From an uncultured Oscillospiraceae bacterium (GTDB lineage: Bacteria > Bacillota > Clostridia > Oscillospirales > Oscillospiraceae), in contig CANQNS010000002.1 of assembly GCA_947625285.1 (NCBI GenBank), positions 124,001-188,000 on the forward strand: 64,000 nucleotides of DNA. The letters run 5' to 3'. The notes under the pieces were generated by a model that was not told the origin of the DNA, searched no databases, and saw only the letters and a list, made by a program, of their open reading frames with translations. This document shows positions 35,101 to 46,281 of the stretch, piece after piece (position 1 is the stretch's first letter; the number at the start of each line of letters is the position of its first letter). Both the position numbers and the translations under genes were made by a program.

Positions 35101-36169
35101 GGACGAGCTGGGCCACGATAACCCCACCATGATCAATATGCTGGAAAACCTCACCGGCACGGACGCCAAGACCATCCGGCTGGACGACGCGCCCACCATG
35201 AGTCTGTTTTCCTCGCCCAAGGCTCTGGGGCTGCCGGAGGACGACCCCATCATCGGCCAGACCGGCTCCATCGGCATCCCGGAGTTCGGCACGGGCTTCA
35301 CCCGGCAGATGCTGGTGGACACCAAGCCGGACAAGTTCGATATGCTGGTGCGGCTGTCCGGCTATTCCCACGGCACCGGCGTGTGGGTGGGCAACGCCCA
35401 GGACCTGATCAAGTCCGGCACGGCCAGCGTGTCCCAGACCATCGGCTGCCGGGACGACATCATGATCTACCTGATGCAGCAGGGCATCGACGCCAACACG
35501 GCCTTCAAGGCCATGGAGAACGTCCGCAAGAAGAACAAGCAGCTCACCGATGAGCAGATAGCCGTCATGAAGGAGCATGGGGTGCCCCAGTGGTACATCG
35601 ACTCCTGCCGCAAGATCGAGTACCTGTTCCCCAAGGCCCACGCGGTGGCCTATGTGCTGATGGCGTTCCGCATCGCCTGGTACAAGGTCCACGAGCCGCT
35701 GGCGTTCTATTCCGCGCTTTTCTACCGCCGCAGCCAGAAAAACTACTTCGACGTGGAGATCATGACCGGCGGCGCGGGCCAGGTCAAGGCCAAGCTGAAG
35801 GAGATACGCTCCAACCCCAACGCCACGGCCAACGAGGAGAGCCTCGCCACAACGCTGGAGATGGTCTATGAGTTTTATATGCGGGGGTTCGACTTCGCGC
35901 CCATCGACCTGTACAGCTCCGACGCCTTCAAATTCGACCTGGTGGACGAAAAGCGGCTGCGGGTGCCCTTTGTGGCTATTCCCGGCCTGGGGGAGACGGC
36001 GGCGATGGACCTGGCAAACGCCCGGAAGGACGGGCGCGTGTTCGTGTCCGTGGAGGAGCTGGCGGCGGCCTGCCCCAAGGTCAGCGCGGCCCACATCCAG
36101 CAGCTTCGCAAGCTGGGCGCTTTCGGTGACCTGCCGGAGACCAGCCAGATGACGCTTTTTGATATGTAG
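32180..36169 (+). CDS. polC: DNA polymerase III alpha subunit, PolC type
   Basis: 1329-aa replicative polymerase of low-GC-type Gram-positives. Domains in order: short N-terminal region, OB fold (about 120-200), PHP domain (HLHT at 222-225, continued after the insert), proofreading exonuclease inserted in PHP (DIETTG 309-314, HNADFD, HHRAADDA), then the palm and fingers with four-Cys zinc module (CPKC, CGCGADMPDKLCPRCG) and PDIDLNFSG. The start is taken as TTG at 32180, three bases after ispG; the ribosome site is weak and the ATG at 32204 is an alternative. The length is on the short side for PolC (about 1430). Confidence 0.95.
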   Translation: MEKVAFLEMFPCCQGIDKSYSDLGGTFVLDATVNREKASMVLRAQFPAMPSPAELSALEWAIRAEYGLAEVRIEPSWPQTEPQPVERKKPAGAPPAGKMLLGRPIKGKVSPMAAASPEQKTVTVSGRVFAAESRFIQRLGASVLQFDMTDGTGSVRVSKFIPKEEDQSLIDRIKPGMYLTVSGSMRFNNYSKEAELEPRHIQTAPAPEPRRDDAPQKRVELHLHTQMSMMDALTDPAAAIKRAAYWGMPAIAITDHGVAQAFPAASKAAKDIKVIYGMEGYYVNDIDDSAAVHGPVGDQPADGDYVAFDIETTGLSDETDRITEIGAVAFRGGEPAEQFKTYVNPGRPIPADIQRLTGITDRDVSDAPDEAEAVGAFLDFVAGRPLCAHNADFDVSFIGCAAERMGRAFDPVYIDTLTLSQVLLPDMRKFKLDMVSDRLGLPSFNHHRAADDALVCGRILAKLIPMLLEQGVQRLDQVNGTCLRLRQKTGRQPRTRHISLLVRNRAGLKNLYELISKSHLEHFNKRPIIPRSLLERHREGLLVGSACQAGEFYQAVSRHRGRAALMRLGAFYDYFEIMPIANNAFMLENGMVKDAEQLRDFNRRVIAIAQALGKPVCATGDVHFLDPEDEIYRRILLNEKRYEDADRELPLYLRTTEEMLEEFAYLGPEKAFEVVVTNTNAVADMIDGQVDLLPEHRLYPPTIENSAEQLKDLVYGKLRQLYGEHPEKIIMDRVEMEMNTILSRHFDVIYMSAQKLVADSLAHGYLVGSRGSVGSSLVAYLAGITEVNSLPAHYLCPKCYHTDFESGKGCGCGADMPDKLCPRCGTEMRKEGFDIPFATFLGIKGDKVPDIDLNFSGEYQANAHAYTKTLFGEDHVFKAGTVGTIADKTAYGYVRHFMDDKGLTFNQAEMNRLTLGLVGVKRTTGQHPGGLVIIPQDMDVTDFCPVQHPADDKDTDIVTTHLEYHFMEDYLLKLDELGHDNPTMINMLENLTGTDAKTIRLDDAPTMSLFSSPKALGLPEDDPIIGQTGSIGIPEFGTGFTRQMLVDTKPDKFDMLVRLSGYSHGTGVWVGNAQDLIKSGTASVSQTIGCRDDIMIYLMQQGIDANTAFKAMENVRKKNKQLTDEQIAVMKEHGVPQWYIDSCRKIEYLFPKAHAVAYVLMAFRIAWYKVHEPLAFYSALFYRRSQKNYFDVEIMTGGAGQVKAKLKEIRSNPNATANEESLATTLEMVYEFYMRGFDFAPIDLYSSDAFKFDLVDEKRLRVPFVAIPGLGETAAMDLANARKDGRVFVSVEELAAACPKVSAAHIQQLRKLGAFGDLPETSQMTLFDM

Positions 36170-36350
36170 TCGTTTGAATGCATCGCATTCAAACGAGAAG
36201 GCTTCGGCCTGCTGCAGCGCACGAAAAAGCCCGACTTAGAAAGTCGGGCTTTTCGCACGTTTGCAGGCCGCAAAGAATGATTTCCGACGCACATGTCGCC
36301 GGAAATCATATCCAACTTTATTCGGCTCTGCGGAGCCGAACTCTGCGAGG
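36168..36350 (+). repeat. Hairpin-rich intergenic repeat, copy A
   Basis: Starts at the polC stop region with TAGTCGTTTGAAT and ends with a 21-base string (36330-36350) also found at 52020-52040. Contains four hairpins: 36171-36195 (11 bp), 36225-36253 (13 bp), 36277-36309 (10 bp) and 36321-36340 (8 bp). The core 36199-36223 recurs inverted at 39726-39750. Confidence 0.7.
36225..36253. terminator. Bidirectional terminator after polC
   Basis: AAAAGCCCGACTT/AAGTCGGGCTTTT, 13-bp stem with a 3-base loop and A/T flanks. It lies inside repeat copy A and serves polC and the convergent malic enzyme gene. Confidence 0.88.
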
Positions 36351-36354
36351 CTTT

Positions 36355-37527
36355 TTATATCCTTGCCGTGCCCGTTTCGCGGGCCGCCTGGGCGACGGCG
36401 GAGGCCACCGCGTCCCGGACCCGGGGGTCGAAGGGGCTGGGGATGACGCGGCCGGCGCGAAGCTGGCTCTCATCCACCAGCCCCGCCAGGGCGTGGGCCG
36501 CCGCCAGCTCCATGGCGTGGTTTATATCGCTGGCCCGCACGTCCAGCGCGCCTCGGAACACACCGGGGAAGGCCAGGAGATTGTTGAGCTGGTTGGCAAA
36601 ATCGCTGCGGCCCGTGGCGGTGACCGCCGCGCCGTTGGCTCTGGCCTCGTCGGGGAATATCTCCGGGGTGGGGTTGGCGCAGGCGAAAACCACCGGGTCT
36701 TTTGCCATGGAGCGGACCATCGCCCCGGTGACGACACCGGGGGCCGACACGCCCACGAACACGTCCGCGCCCCGAAGGGCGTCGGCAAGGGTCCCGGTGA
36801 GCAGGTCAGGGTTGGTGACGGCGGCCAGTGCCTCCTTGGCGGGGTTGAGCCCCGCCCGGCCCACGGCGATGGGGCCGGACCGGTCGCAGACGATGACCTG
36901 GCCCGCGCCGGCTTCCGCCAGGAGCAGGCCGATGGCGGTGCCCGCCGCCCCCGCGCCGTTGACTACCACCCGGACGCTGTCCAGGCTCTTTCCCACCACC
37001 TTCAGGGCGTTCAAGAGCCCCGCCAGGACGGTGATGGCGGTGCCGTGCTGGTCGTCGTGAAACACGGGGATGTCGCACAGCTTCTTCAGCCGCCGCTCGA
37101 TCTCGAAGCACCGGGGCGCGGCGATGTCCTCCAGGTTGATCCCGCCGAAGCTGCCCGCCAGCAGCGAGACGGTCCGCACGATGTCCTCCGGGTCATGGGA
37201 GCGGACGCACAGGGGCACCGCGTCTATGCCGCCGAAGGCCTTGAACAGCACGCACTTGCCCTCCATGACGGGCATGCCCGCCTCCGGGCCGATGTCGCCC
37301 AGGCCCAGCACCGCCGAGCCGTCCGTCACCACCGCCACGGTGTTCCACCGGCCTGTGAGCTCGTAGCTTTTGGCCGGGTCCGCCTGTATGGCGAGACAGG
37401 GGGCCGCCACGCCGGGGGTATAGGCCAGGGCCAGCTCCTCCGGCGTAGTCACCGGGACCTTGGGCGTCACGGCCAGCTTCCCACGCCAGCGGGCGTGGGC
37501 TTCCAACGATGCTTTCAGATGATCCAT
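36355..37527 (-). CDS. NAD(P)-dependent malic enzyme
   Basis: 390-aa enzyme converting malate to pyruvate and CO2 while reducing NAD(P). Short bacterial form: [26 protein letters not shown], the metal site [14 protein letters not shown], Rossmann motif [14 protein letters not shown] and [13 protein letters not shown]. Last gene after the fumarase subunits, so the cluster links fumarate, malate and pyruvate. AAAGGAA precedes the ATG. The cofactor cannot be assigned from sequence alone. Confidence 0.94.
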   Translation of the reverse strand: MDHLKASLEAHARWRGKLAVTPKVPVTTPEELALAYTPGVAAPCLAIQADPAKSYELTGRWNTVAVVTDGSAVLGLGDIGPEAGMPVMEGKCVLFKAFGGIDAVPLCVRSHDPEDIVRTVSLLAGSFGGINLEDIAAPRCFEIERRLKKLCDIPVFHDDQHGTAITVLAGLLNALKVVGKSLDSVRVVVNGAGAAGTAIGLLLAEAGAGQVIVCDRSGPIAVGRAGLNPAKEALAAVTNPDLLTGTLADALRGADVFVGVSAPGVVTGAMVRSMAKDPVVFACANPTPEIFPDEARANGAAVTATGRSDFANQLNNLLAFPGVFRGALDVRASDINHAMELAAAHALAGLVDESQLRAGRVIPSPFDPRVRDAVASAVAQAARETGTARI

Positions 37528-37546
37528 GCGGTTCGATTTCCTTTTT

Positions 37547-38080
37547 TCAAAGATAGGGGGAGTAGATATTGCCCCGGCAGTCGCAAAAGACCTCCGCCGG
37601 GAAGCCGTCCACCTCCAGCCGGCGCACCGCCTCGGCGCCCAGCTCGGGAAAGGCCACGATCTCGCTGCTTTTCACGTAGTTTGCCAGCAGCGCGCCGCAG
37701 CCCCCCTCCGCGGAGAAGTAGACCCCGGGCCGGGCCCGCAGCGCGTCGATGACCGCCTGGCTCCGGCGGCCCTTGCCGATGACGCCCTGCAGGCCCTGGG
37801 CCAGCAGCCGGGGGGTGTAGGGGTCCATCCGATAGGAGGTGGTGGGCCCGCAGGAGCCGATGGGCCGGCCCGGCGGGGCCGGGGTGGGGCCGGTATAGTA
37901 GACGATCTGGCCCTGCAGATCGAAGGGAAGAGGCTCCCCCGCGTCCAGCAGCTGGCACAGCCGCTTGTGGGCCGCGTCCCGGGCCGTGTACACGACGCCG
38001 GTGATGCGGACCCGGTCTCCGGCCCGGAGGGTGCGGACGACCTCGTCCGTCAGGGGGGTATGGATGTGTTTTTCCGTCAT
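37547..38080 (-). CDS. Fumarate hydratase class I, beta subunit
   Basis: 177-aa C-terminal-domain subunit of the Fe-S fumarase, partner of the alpha gene upstream. Motifs: GDRVRITGVVYTARDAAHKR, YTGPTPAPPG, GSCGPTTSYRMD and GKGRRSQ. The ATG at 38080 is one base after the alpha stop and has GAGG nine bases away; an in-frame GTG at 38095 would overlap alpha. L(+)-tartrate dehydratase has the same fold, but fumarase fits the malic enzyme next door. Confidence 0.9.
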   Translation of the reverse strand: MTEKHIHTPLTDEVVRTLRAGDRVRITGVVYTARDAAHKRLCQLLDAGEPLPFDLQGQIVYYTGPTPAPPGRPIGSCGPTTSYRMDPYTPRLLAQGLQGVIGKGRRSQAVIDALRARPGVYFSAEGGCGALLANYVKSSEIVAFPELGAEAVRRLEVDGFPAEVFCDCRGNIYSPYL

Positions 38081-38081
38081 G

Positions 38082-38846
38082 TCAGAGGACCTCACTTGCC
38101 CAGCGGAGACTGTGGCAGCCGATGGAGACCGCGCAGGGCAGCCCCGCGATGTGGGTGGGGGCGGCCAGGATGTTCACGCCCAGGGCGAATTTTTCCATCT
38201 GGCCGTAAAGCTCCGCCTCCAGCGCGGCGTAAAAGGGATCCGGATTGGGGCCCTGGCGCAACACGGCCTTTTTGGAAAGATAGGCCGCCCGGTCAAAGTT
38301 GCCCCCCAGACCCACGCCCACCGTCACCGGGGGGCAGGCGTCCGGCACCGCCAGGCGGGCCGTTTCCAGCACGAAGGCCTTCACGCCCTCCAGGCCGTCC
38401 GCCGGGGTCAGCATGGCGATCCGCGCCTTGTTCTCGCAGCCGAAGCCACGGGGCGCCACCGTCACCTTCACCTGGCCGCCGGGGACGATGTCCGTATACA
38501 GGCAGGCGGGGGTGTTGTCGCCGGTGTTGGTCCGGCGCAGGGGGTCCGCCACGATGGAGGCGCGCAGATACCCCTCCCGCACCGCCCGGCGCACGCCCGC
38601 GTCCACCGCGTCGGGGATGGAGCCTGCGATGTGTACGTCCTGGCCCACCTCCAGATATACGGCGGCCATGCCGGTGTCCTGGCACAGAGGGATATCGCCG
38701 TTTTTCTCAAAATTCTCAACGATATAGGGATTGCCGAAGGCCCGGAGCCTGTCCTCCACATAGGGGGGCAGACGCAGACAGGCCCGCACATACAGCCGCG
38801 CCACGGCGTCGGTCAGCCGGGCGGCGTCCAGCTCCCGCACGCTCAT
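38082..38846 (-). CDS. Fumarate hydratase class I, alpha subunit
   Basis: 254-aa N-terminal-domain subunit that carries the [4Fe-4S] cluster. Cluster cysteines are in PLCQDTG, CPPVTVGVGLGGN-type (here ACPPVTVGVG) and IGCHSLRW. NTGDNTPACLYTDIVPGG is typical. Somewhat shorter than many alpha subunits (about 280). The start overlaps the nadE stop (ATGA). Oxygen-sensitive Fe-S fumarase fits an anaerobe. Confidence 0.92.
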   Translation of the reverse strand: MSVRELDAARLTDAVARLYVRACLRLPPYVEDRLRAFGNPYIVENFEKNGDIPLCQDTGMAAVYLEVGQDVHIAGSIPDAVDAGVRRAVREGYLRASIVADPLRRTNTGDNTPACLYTDIVPGGQVKVTVAPRGFGCENKARIAMLTPADGLEGVKAFVLETARLAVPDACPPVTVGVGLGGNFDRAAYLSKKAVLRQGPNPDPFYAALEAELYGQMEKFALGVNILAAPTHIAGLPCAVSIGCHSLRWASEVL

Positions 38847-39574
38847 TGGTCCTGATAGGCGGCGATGGGTTGCCGCTTGTGCTGGCTGGCGGCGTGGAAG
38901 CGGTCGATGAGGGCCTTGTCCCGGTCGCTGGCTGTCCCATGCAGCAGGTACTGGTCGATGGCGGCGTAGGTGACGCCCATCTCCGTCTCGTCGGTCTGGC
39001 CCTCGAAAAGCCCCGCCGAGGGGGCCTTGGTGCGGACGGACATGGGCGCGTCCAGCCAGGCCAGAAACTCGTATATCTCCGTCACGGTCAGGTCCGCGAT
39101 GGGGTTGAAGTCATGGGCCCCGTCGCCCCATTTGGTGAAGTAGCCCATATACGCCTCGGAGCGGTTGCCGGTACCGGCCACCAGACGGCCCTCGGCCCCG
39201 GCGATGGCGTACAGGGTAGTCATCCGCAGCCGGGGGGCGATGTTGGCGATGGCCGCGTCGGTCATGGCGGTGACGCCGGAGAGGGCGGCAAGCTCCGCCT
39301 CCCGGACCGGGGTCAGGTCCACCAGCCTTGTCTCGATGCCGTACTTTTCCGCCACGGCCCGGCCGTCGGCCAGGTCCGCGCCGAAATTGCGGCTGGAGGC
39401 GCAGGGCATCAAAACGCCCACGGTGTCGTCGCAGGCGGCTTTGCACAAAATGCCCACCAGCGTGCAGTCCTTGCCGCCGGAGTTGCCGTACACGATGCCC
39501 TTCTGGCCGCTTTTCGCCAGCGTCTCGCGGATGAACGCCACCCGCTTTTCAAATTCCTGTTCGTAGTTTCTCAT
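38843..39574 (-). CDS. nadE: NAD+ synthase
   Basis: 243-aa ammonia-type NAD synthase, the last step of NAD synthesis. The P-loop, SGGxDS in the family, reads SGGKDC (32-37), so Ser is replaced by Cys. GTGNRSEAYMGYFTKWGDGA and LFEGQTDETEMGVTY are conserved. No glutaminase domain. The ATG at 39574 follows GAGG; the frame is open upstream only through the hairpin repeat. ATGA overlap with the fumarase alpha gene. Confidence 0.93.
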   Translation of the reverse strand: MRNYEQEFEKRVAFIRETLAKSGQKGIVYGNSGGKDCTLVGILCKAACDDTVGVLMPCASSRNFGADLADGRAVAEKYGIETRLVDLTPVREAELAALSGVTAMTDAAIANIAPRLRMTTLYAIAGAEGRLVAGTGNRSEAYMGYFTKWGDGAHDFNPIADLTVTEIYEFLAWLDAPMSVRTKAPSAGLFEGQTDETEMGVTYAAIDQYLLHGTASDRDKALIDRFHAASQHKRQPIAAYQDQ

Positions 39575-39600
39575 AATTATGTCCTCACAGTGTTCGTGCT

Positions 39601-39791
39601 CGCAAACGTGCATTTCTTCGGGGTCCCCAAAAGGCATGCCTGCCTTTTGGGGAGAGGAGGAACCGCGAACCATTCGAGTTTTGCCGCTTGCGGCAAAAGG
39701 AGACCTGGCTCGCGAGTTCCGACGACGTGCGCTGCAGCGGGCCGCAAGCCTTTCATTTTTAAAGGCTGCCGAAAAGCAGCCTTTAAAAATG
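39601..39791 (-). repeat. Hairpin-rich intergenic repeat, copy C (inverted, diverged)
   Basis: Three strong hairpins: 39625-39652 (12 bp), 39679-39698 (9 bp) and 39754-39791 (16 bp). On the minus strand it shares with copy A the core around GCTGCAGCGCACG (39726-39750), GCACGTTTGC (39602-39611) and a GAACTCGCGAG variant (39708-39718). It fills the purA-nadE gap. Confidence 0.6.
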
Positions 39792-39798
39792 ACTGGGT

Positions 39799-41073
39799 TT
39801 ATCCCATGTAAATGTATTCGTCCCGGCCCGCGCCCACGGAGATGTAAGTGAACTTGCAGTTCACCGCCTCCTCCAGATAGCGGATATAGGCCTGGGCGGC
39901 CTTGGGCAGATCCGCGAACTTCCGGCAGCCGGTGATGTCCCCGGAAAAGCCCTCCCGGTACTCGTAGACGGGCGTGCACTTTTCCAGCACAGGCTCCAGG
40001 GGGAACGAATCGATGCGCTGGCCCTGATACTCGTAGGCCACGCACACGGGGATCTTCTCAAAGCCCGAGAGCACGTCCAGCTTAGTCAGGGCCAGCTCCG
40101 TGGCGCCTTGCAGCAGCACGCCGTAGCGGCTGGCTACCACGTCGAAGCCGCCCACCCGCCGGGGCCGGCCGGTGGACGCGCCGTACTCGCCGCCGGCTTC
40201 CCGGAGCGCGTGGGCCTCGTCGCCGGAAAATTCGCACACGAAGGGACCGCCGCCCACGGCGGAGGAATAGGCCTTGGTGATGCCCACCACGCTGTCCAGC
40301 CGCTTGAAGGGGATGCCCGCGCCGATGGGGGCGTAGGAGGCCAGGGTGCTGGAGGAGGAGGTATAGGGGAAGATGCCGTAGTCCAGGTCCCGCAGCGCGC
40401 CCAGCTGGGCTTCCAGCAGGATGCTCTTTCCGGCGGCGTCGGCCCCGGTCAGGTATTCGGTGGTGTCCGCCACGCAGTCCAGGAAAGGCTCGCCGAACTT
40501 CATCACCCAGTCGTACATGGCGACGGGGTCCAGAGGCTCATGGCCGTAGCCCTTGGCAACGGTCAGGTTCTTCCACTCCACGATCTCGCCGACGCGCTCT
40601 TTCAGCACGTCCGGGAAAAGCAGGTCCCCCATGCGGATGGACTTACGCATATACTTGTCGGAGTACACCGGGCCGATGCCCCGGCGGGTGGAGCCCTGTT
40701 TCTTGGCCCCCATCCGGTCCTCCTCCAGCCCGTCCAGCAGGGGATGATAGGGCATGCAGATGGTGAGCCGGTCGCTGATCTTCAGGTTCTCCGGCCCGAT
40801 GGCTACGCCCTTGGAGCGCAGATCGTCCACTTCTTTGGAAAACTGCTCCAGATCCACCACCATGCCGGGGCCCATCACGTTCACCGCCTCGGGCCGCAGG
40901 ATGCCGGAGGGCAGCAGGTGCAAAATGAATCTGCCCCGCTCGTTCACCACCGTGTGGCCGGCGTTGTTGCCCCCCTGGTAGCGGGATACGATGTCGTACT
41001 TGGAACTGAGCAGGTCCACCATCCGGCCCTTGCCCTCGTCGCCCCAGTTGATGCCTACGACTGCTGTGATCAT
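39799..41073 (-). CDS. purA: Adenylosuccinate synthase
   Basis: 424-aa GTP-dependent enzyme turning IMP to adenylosuccinate. GINWGDEGKGRMVD, QGGNNAGHTV and STRRGIGPVYSDK are diagnostic. AAGGAG precedes the ATG. It follows purB by 62 bases, so both enzymes of the IMP-to-AMP branch are together. A 16-bp hairpin lies seven bases after its stop. Confidence 0.97.
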   Translation of the reverse strand: MITAVVGINWGDEGKGRMVDLLSSKYDIVSRYQGGNNAGHTVVNERGRFILHLLPSGILRPEAVNVMGPGMVVDLEQFSKEVDDLRSKGVAIGPENLKISDRLTICMPYHPLLDGLEEDRMGAKKQGSTRRGIGPVYSDKYMRKSIRMGDLLFPDVLKERVGEIVEWKNLTVAKGYGHEPLDPVAMYDWVMKFGEPFLDCVADTTEYLTGADAAGKSILLEAQLGALRDLDYGIFPYTSSSSTLASYAPIGAGIPFKRLDSVVGITKAYSSAVGGGPFVCEFSGDEAHALREAGGEYGASTGRPRRVGGFDVVASRYGVLLQGATELALTKLDVLSGFEKIPVCVAYEYQGQRIDSFPLEPVLEKCTPVYEYREGFSGDITGCRKFADLPKAAQAYIRYLEEAVNCKFTYISVGAGRDEYIYMG

Positions 41074-41135
41074 GACGCTATCTCCTTATCGTTAAATTTC
41101 CTGATCGTTCTTTCTCTGTCCGGCGCGGCCGGCCG

Positions 41136-42569
41136 TCACACGCTGGTCTCGGCCTCCGCGCCCAGGTCGGCGGCGTACTTTTCCAGCACGGGCCGGACGT
41201 ATCCCGCCAGAAAGTCTTCCGTCTGCCGGGGGGCCAGGCCCACGAATTTGCCCACGTCCAGGACCGTCTCCAGGTCCGCCGGCCTCAGATGGAAGGCCGG
41301 GTCCGCCAGGAGCCGGTCCAGCAGGTCGTTCTCGCTGCCTTCCAGCTTCACCTTTACCGCGGCTGCCTGGGCGTGGCGGCGGATGGCCTCGTGGAGCTCC
41401 TGCCGGTCGCCGCCCTCTTTGACGGCGTGCATGAGGATGTTCTCCGTGGCCATGAAGGGCAGCTCCTCCTCAAGATGCTTTTCCATCACCTTGGGATAGA
41501 CCGTGCCGCCCCGTATCACGTTGATGACCAGCGTCAGGGCCCCGTCCGTGGCGAGAAACGCCTCCGGCAGAGCGATGCGCCGGTTGGCGGAGTCGTCCAG
41601 CGTCCGCTCCAGCCACTGTGCGGCGGCGGTGTCGGCGGTGTTGCGGGCGGTGTTCAGCACGAACCGGCTCAGCGAGCAGATCCGCTCGCAGCGCATGGGG
41701 TTGCGCTTGTAGGCCATGGCGGAGGAGCCCACCTGCTCGGCCTCGAAGGGCTCGTCAAATTCCTTCATATGGGCCAGCAGCCGCAGGTCCTGGGCCAGCT
41801 TGTACATGCTCTGGGCGATGCCGCCCAGCACGTTCAGCACATAGGCGTCCACCTTGCGGGAATAGGTCTGGCCGGACACGGGCATACAGGCGGCGAAGCC
41901 CATTTTTTGGGCGATGCGCTTTTCCAGCTCCAGCACCTTGTCCCCGTCGCCGCCGAACAGCTCCAGAAAGCTGGCCCCGGTGCCGGTGGTGCCCTTGCAG
42001 CCCAGCAGCTTCAGCCGGTCCAGCTCAAATTCCAGCCGGTCCAGGTCCATGAGAAGGTCCTGGGCCCACAGACAGGCCCGCTTGCCCACGGTGGTGGGCT
42101 GGGCGGCCTGGAAGTGGGTGTAGGCCAGGGTGGGCACGTCCTTGTGCCGCTCCGCGAAGGCCGCCAGGGCGTCCAGGGCGTTGACAAGGAGCCTTCGGAT
42201 CAGCAGCAGCCCCTCCCGCATCTGGATGATGTCCGTGTTGTCCCCCACATAGCAGCTGGTGGCCCCCAGGTGGATGATGGGCTTGGCCTGGGGACAGGCG
42301 TCGCCATAGGTGCGGATGTGGGCCATCACGTCATGGCGCAGACGCTTTTCATAGTCCGCGGCCCGGTCGTAGTCGATGTCATAAATGTGCTGGCGCATCT
42401 CCTCGATCTGCCCGTCGGTGATGGGCAGGCCCAGCTCCTTCTCGCTCTCCGCCAGGGCCACCCACAGCTTCCGCCAGGTGGAGAACTTGAAGTCGGGGGA
42501 GAAGACGCGCTGCATAGCCCGGGACGCGTACCGGGCGCACAGGGGATTTTCATAGATATCCTTGGACAT
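41136..42569 (-). CDS. purB: Adenylosuccinate lyase
   Basis: 477-aa fumarase-superfamily lyase acting at two steps of purine synthesis and releasing fumarate. The signature GSSAMAYKRNPM, the catalytic region LGATSCYVGDNTD and TYTHFQAAQPTT-like AYTHFQAAQPTT are present. The ATG at 42569 is preferred (GGAG eight bases upstream); a GTG at 42578 overlaps the glmS stop. Five bases separate it from glmS. Confidence 0.96.
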   Translation of the reverse strand: MSKDIYENPLCARYASRAMQRVFSPDFKFSTWRKLWVALAESEKELGLPITDGQIEEMRQHIYDIDYDRAADYEKRLRHDVMAHIRTYGDACPQAKPIIHLGATSCYVGDNTDIIQMREGLLLIRRLLVNALDALAAFAERHKDVPTLAYTHFQAAQPTTVGKRACLWAQDLLMDLDRLEFELDRLKLLGCKGTTGTGASFLELFGGDGDKVLELEKRIAQKMGFAACMPVSGQTYSRKVDAYVLNVLGGIAQSMYKLAQDLRLLAHMKEFDEPFEAEQVGSSAMAYKRNPMRCERICSLSRFVLNTARNTADTAAAQWLERTLDDSANRRIALPEAFLATDGALTLVINVIRGGTVYPKVMEKHLEEELPFMATENILMHAVKEGGDRQELHEAIRRHAQAAAVKVKLEGSENDLLDRLLADPAFHLRPADLETVLDVGKFVGLAPRQTEDFLAGYVRPVLEKYAADLGAEAETSV

Positions 42570-42574
42570 ATCGC

Positions 42575-44413
<1,839 letters not shown>

Positions 44414-44425
44414 AGATCGGTCAGA

Positions 44426-46125
<1,700 letters not shown>

Positions 46126-46240
46126 GAGGCAAATATGCTGTGTCCGGGCGGCGGGGGACCGTCCGGCCGGACGGGGTGTGAAAAAGAGAGAAATTTTGTT
46201 TTTTTGCCGGCGGCCTCTTCCTTTTGGGCGCGAAACGCTG

Positions 46241-46246
46241 TATAAT
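46241..46246 (+). promoter_or_regulatory. -10 of the kinase gene
   Basis: TATAAT, 36 bases before the chosen ATG; only a weak TTCCTT 17 bases upstream. Confidence 0.5.
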
Positions 46247-46281
46247 AAGTCGTTATTTTTTGTGAGAGCATGAGGAACGAC

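Noticed and set aside
39575-39798. Long N-terminal extension of nadE
   Set aside because: The frame is open through three hairpins of the repeat element; the extension has no NadE homology and the ATG at 39574 has its own ribosome site.
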